The position numbers were made by a program, and so were the translations under genes. Shown here piece after piece: positions 5,353 through 6,418 of a DNA stretch of 6,418 nucleotides. The notes beneath the pieces are model-generated. The model worked only from the letters and a program-made list of their open reading frames with translations. It was not told the DNA's origin and ran no database searches. Source of the stretch: Gemmatimonadaceae bacterium (GTDB lineage Bacteria; Gemmatimonadota; Gemmatimonadetes; Gemmatimonadales; Gemmatimonadaceae); contig JADGQU010000143.1 in NCBI GenBank assembly GCA_017881545.1, positions 1 through 6,418 on the forward strand. The letters are read 5' to 3'. Numbering within the stretch: the first letter of the stretch is position 1; every line of letters starts with the position of its first letter.

Positions 5353-6418
5353 GCTCGAGCTCGGAAGTCACGATCGGAGGACTCGTCGGGACGCGATGGA
5401 AGCCGGCGCTCTCAGTCGAGGTCACCGACGGAATCGCCGTCATCACGTTCGATCTCCCGAACGAGTCGGTAAACAAGCTGAACCGCGCGGTAAAAGACGA
5501 GTTCGTCGCGCTGGTGAGCAGACTCGAGCGCGACACGACCGTCAGCGCCGCCGTGTTCATCAGCGGCAAACCCGATGTCTGGATTGCCGGCGCCGATATC
5601 GAGGAGTTTCTCCAGCTCAAGACCGCGACGGATGCTGAGCGGTTGAGCCGCGATGGTCAGATGCTGCTCGATTCCGTGGAGCAGCTTCGGGTGCCGATAG
5701 TGGCAGCGATACATGGCGCTTGTCTGGGCGGGGGGCTCGAGACCGCCCTCGCCTGCCACTATCGGATCGCGACCGATCATCCAAAGACGGTCCTCGGTCT
5801 CCCGGAGGTTCAGCTGGGCCTGATCCCCGGTGCGGGCGGGACACAGCGGCTGCCGCGGAGAATCGGGCTCACCAACGCGCTGGACATGATTCTCACGGGC
5901 AAGCAGATCCGCGCCAAGAAAGCGCTCGACCTCGGGCTGATCGATGAGCTGGTGCACCCGTCGATACTTCGGAGCGTCGCGATCGCGCGAGCGCGCGAGG
6001 TCGCCGAAGGAAGACGGAAGAGCGAGCGGCGCTCGGGAGGTATAAAGGGCCTGCTGATCGATGGGAACCCAGCCGGGCGCGCGATCGTGCTGCGGAAGGC
6101 GCGCGAGCAGACGCTCGCCAAATCGCGCGGACATTATCCCGCGCTGATCGCGGCCATCGATGTCGTCGGCGCGGGTTACGAGAAGGGCCCCTCGCATGGA
6201 TATCGCGAGGAGGCCCGCCGCTTTGGCGAGATGGCGATGACCGATGTGTCGCGTCAGCTGATCTTCCTCTTTTTTGCGACGAATGAGCTGAAGAAAGATC
6301 CTGGCGTCGATCCCTCACAATTCCCGGAACTGCCGGTCTCCGCCTTCGAGCCGCTGCCGGTCGACAAGATCGCGATCATCGGGGCGGGATTCATGGGGGC
6401 GGGCATCGCGTCGATCGC
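5349..6418 (+). CDS. fadJ: FadJ-type enoyl-CoA hydratase / 3-hydroxyacyl-CoA dehydrogenase (3' partial)
   Basis: This multifunctional alpha subunit hydrates trans-2-enoyl-CoA and then oxidises the 3-hydroxyacyl-CoA with NAD, supplying the substrate of the adjacent thiolase. The frame starts at ATG 5349 and runs open to the right edge, giving 356 residues. The crotonase domain (about 22-205) has the oxyanion-hole segments AGADI (80-84) and GACLGGGLE, catalytic Glu131 and Glu153, and GLPEVQLGLIPGAGGTQRLP, very close to E. coli FadJ. The two glutamates are 22 residues apart, as in FadJ, rather than 20 as in FadB. A helical linker follows, then the Rossmann motif GAGFMGAG (345-352), where the window ends, so the rest of the dehydrogenase, by family length about 350-380 residues, is missing. 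The ATG overlaps the fadI stop as ATGA, indicating translational coupling; only a weak purine stretch precedes it. There is no in-frame Met before residue 104, so this start is well supported. Confidence 0.93.
   Translation, partial: MSSSSEVTIGGLVGTRWKPALSVEVTDGIAVITFDLPNESVNKLNRAVKDEFVALVSRLERDTTVSAAVFISGKPDVWIAGADIEEFLQLKTATDAERLSRDGQMLLDSVEQLRVPIVAAIHGACLGGGLETALACHYRIATDHPKTVLGLPEVQLGLIPGAGGTQRLPRRIGLTNALDMILTGKQIRAKKALDLGLIDELVHPSILRSVAIARAREVAEGRRKSERRSGGIKGLLIDGNPAGRAIVLRKAREQTLAKSRGHYPALIAAIDVVGAGYEKGPSHGYREEARRFGEMAMTDVSRQLIFLFFATNELKKDPGVDPSQFPELPVSAFEPLPVDKIAIIGAGFMGAGIASI
5351..5362. repeat. 12-base perfect palindrome at the fadI/fadJ junction
   Basis: GAGCTCGAGCTC is its own reverse complement and begins within the ATGA overlap. 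It arises from a tandem AGCTCG repeat that encodes the Ser-Ser-Ser-Ser start of FadJ. It could form a small hairpin that affects reinitiation, but the tandem serine codons alone explain it. Confidence 0.4.

Noticed and set aside
5412..6197. Long open frame (261 aa) on the minus strand opposite fadJ
   Set aside because: The plus-strand frame encodes an unambiguous crotonase domain throughout, so the antisense frame is a by-product of its codon usage.

Overview
This is a GC-rich bacterial chromosomal window carrying ordinary metabolic and repair genes. I see no phage, transposon, plasmid, CRISPR or RNA-gene signature. Shine-Dalgarno sequences are weak or absent in front of several genes. The encoded proteins look like those of soil or sediment phyla such as Gemmatimonadota or Acidobacteriota, but that placement is a low-confidence impression because no phylogenetic marker is present.

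Layout from left to right: (1) positions 1-1122, plus strand, the 3' part of a FAD/NAD(P)H-dependent ferredoxin-reductase-type flavoprotein of the AIFM3-like class, its N-terminus cut off by the window edge; (2) a 57-base convergent gap with a perfect 12-base GC palindrome; (3) positions 1180-2676, minus strand, a complete aerobic-type glycerol-3-phosphate dehydrogenase (glpD); (4) a 271-base divergent intergenic region with candidate promoters for both directions and a possible 46-codon small ORF; (5) positions 2948-4021, plus strand, a complete three-domain Ada protein (methyl-phosphotriester-sensing Cys4 domain, AraC-type HTH, O6-alkylguanine methyltransferase); (6) positions 4054-5352, fadI-type 3-ketoacyl-CoA thiolase; (7) positions 5349 to the right edge, fadJ-type enoyl-CoA hydratase/3-hydroxyacyl-CoA dehydrogenase, overlapping fadI by four bases (ATGA) and truncated by the window at the start of its NAD-binding domain.

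FadI and FadJ would form a trifunctional-type complex performing the last three steps of each fatty acid beta-oxidation cycle. GlpD feeds the glycerol backbone, as glycerol 3-phosphate, into DHAP and the quinone pool. Together they could handle both halves of lipid breakdown, although glpD is on the opposite strand and need not be co-regulated. Ada lies 32 bases upstream of fadI on the same strand, so read-through from ada into fadIJ is possible.

I did not find a convincing undescribed system. The items most worth checking are a 10-bp perfect inverted repeat bracketing the fadI start codon, which has no Shine-Dalgarno, and the small ORF that overlaps the ada start.
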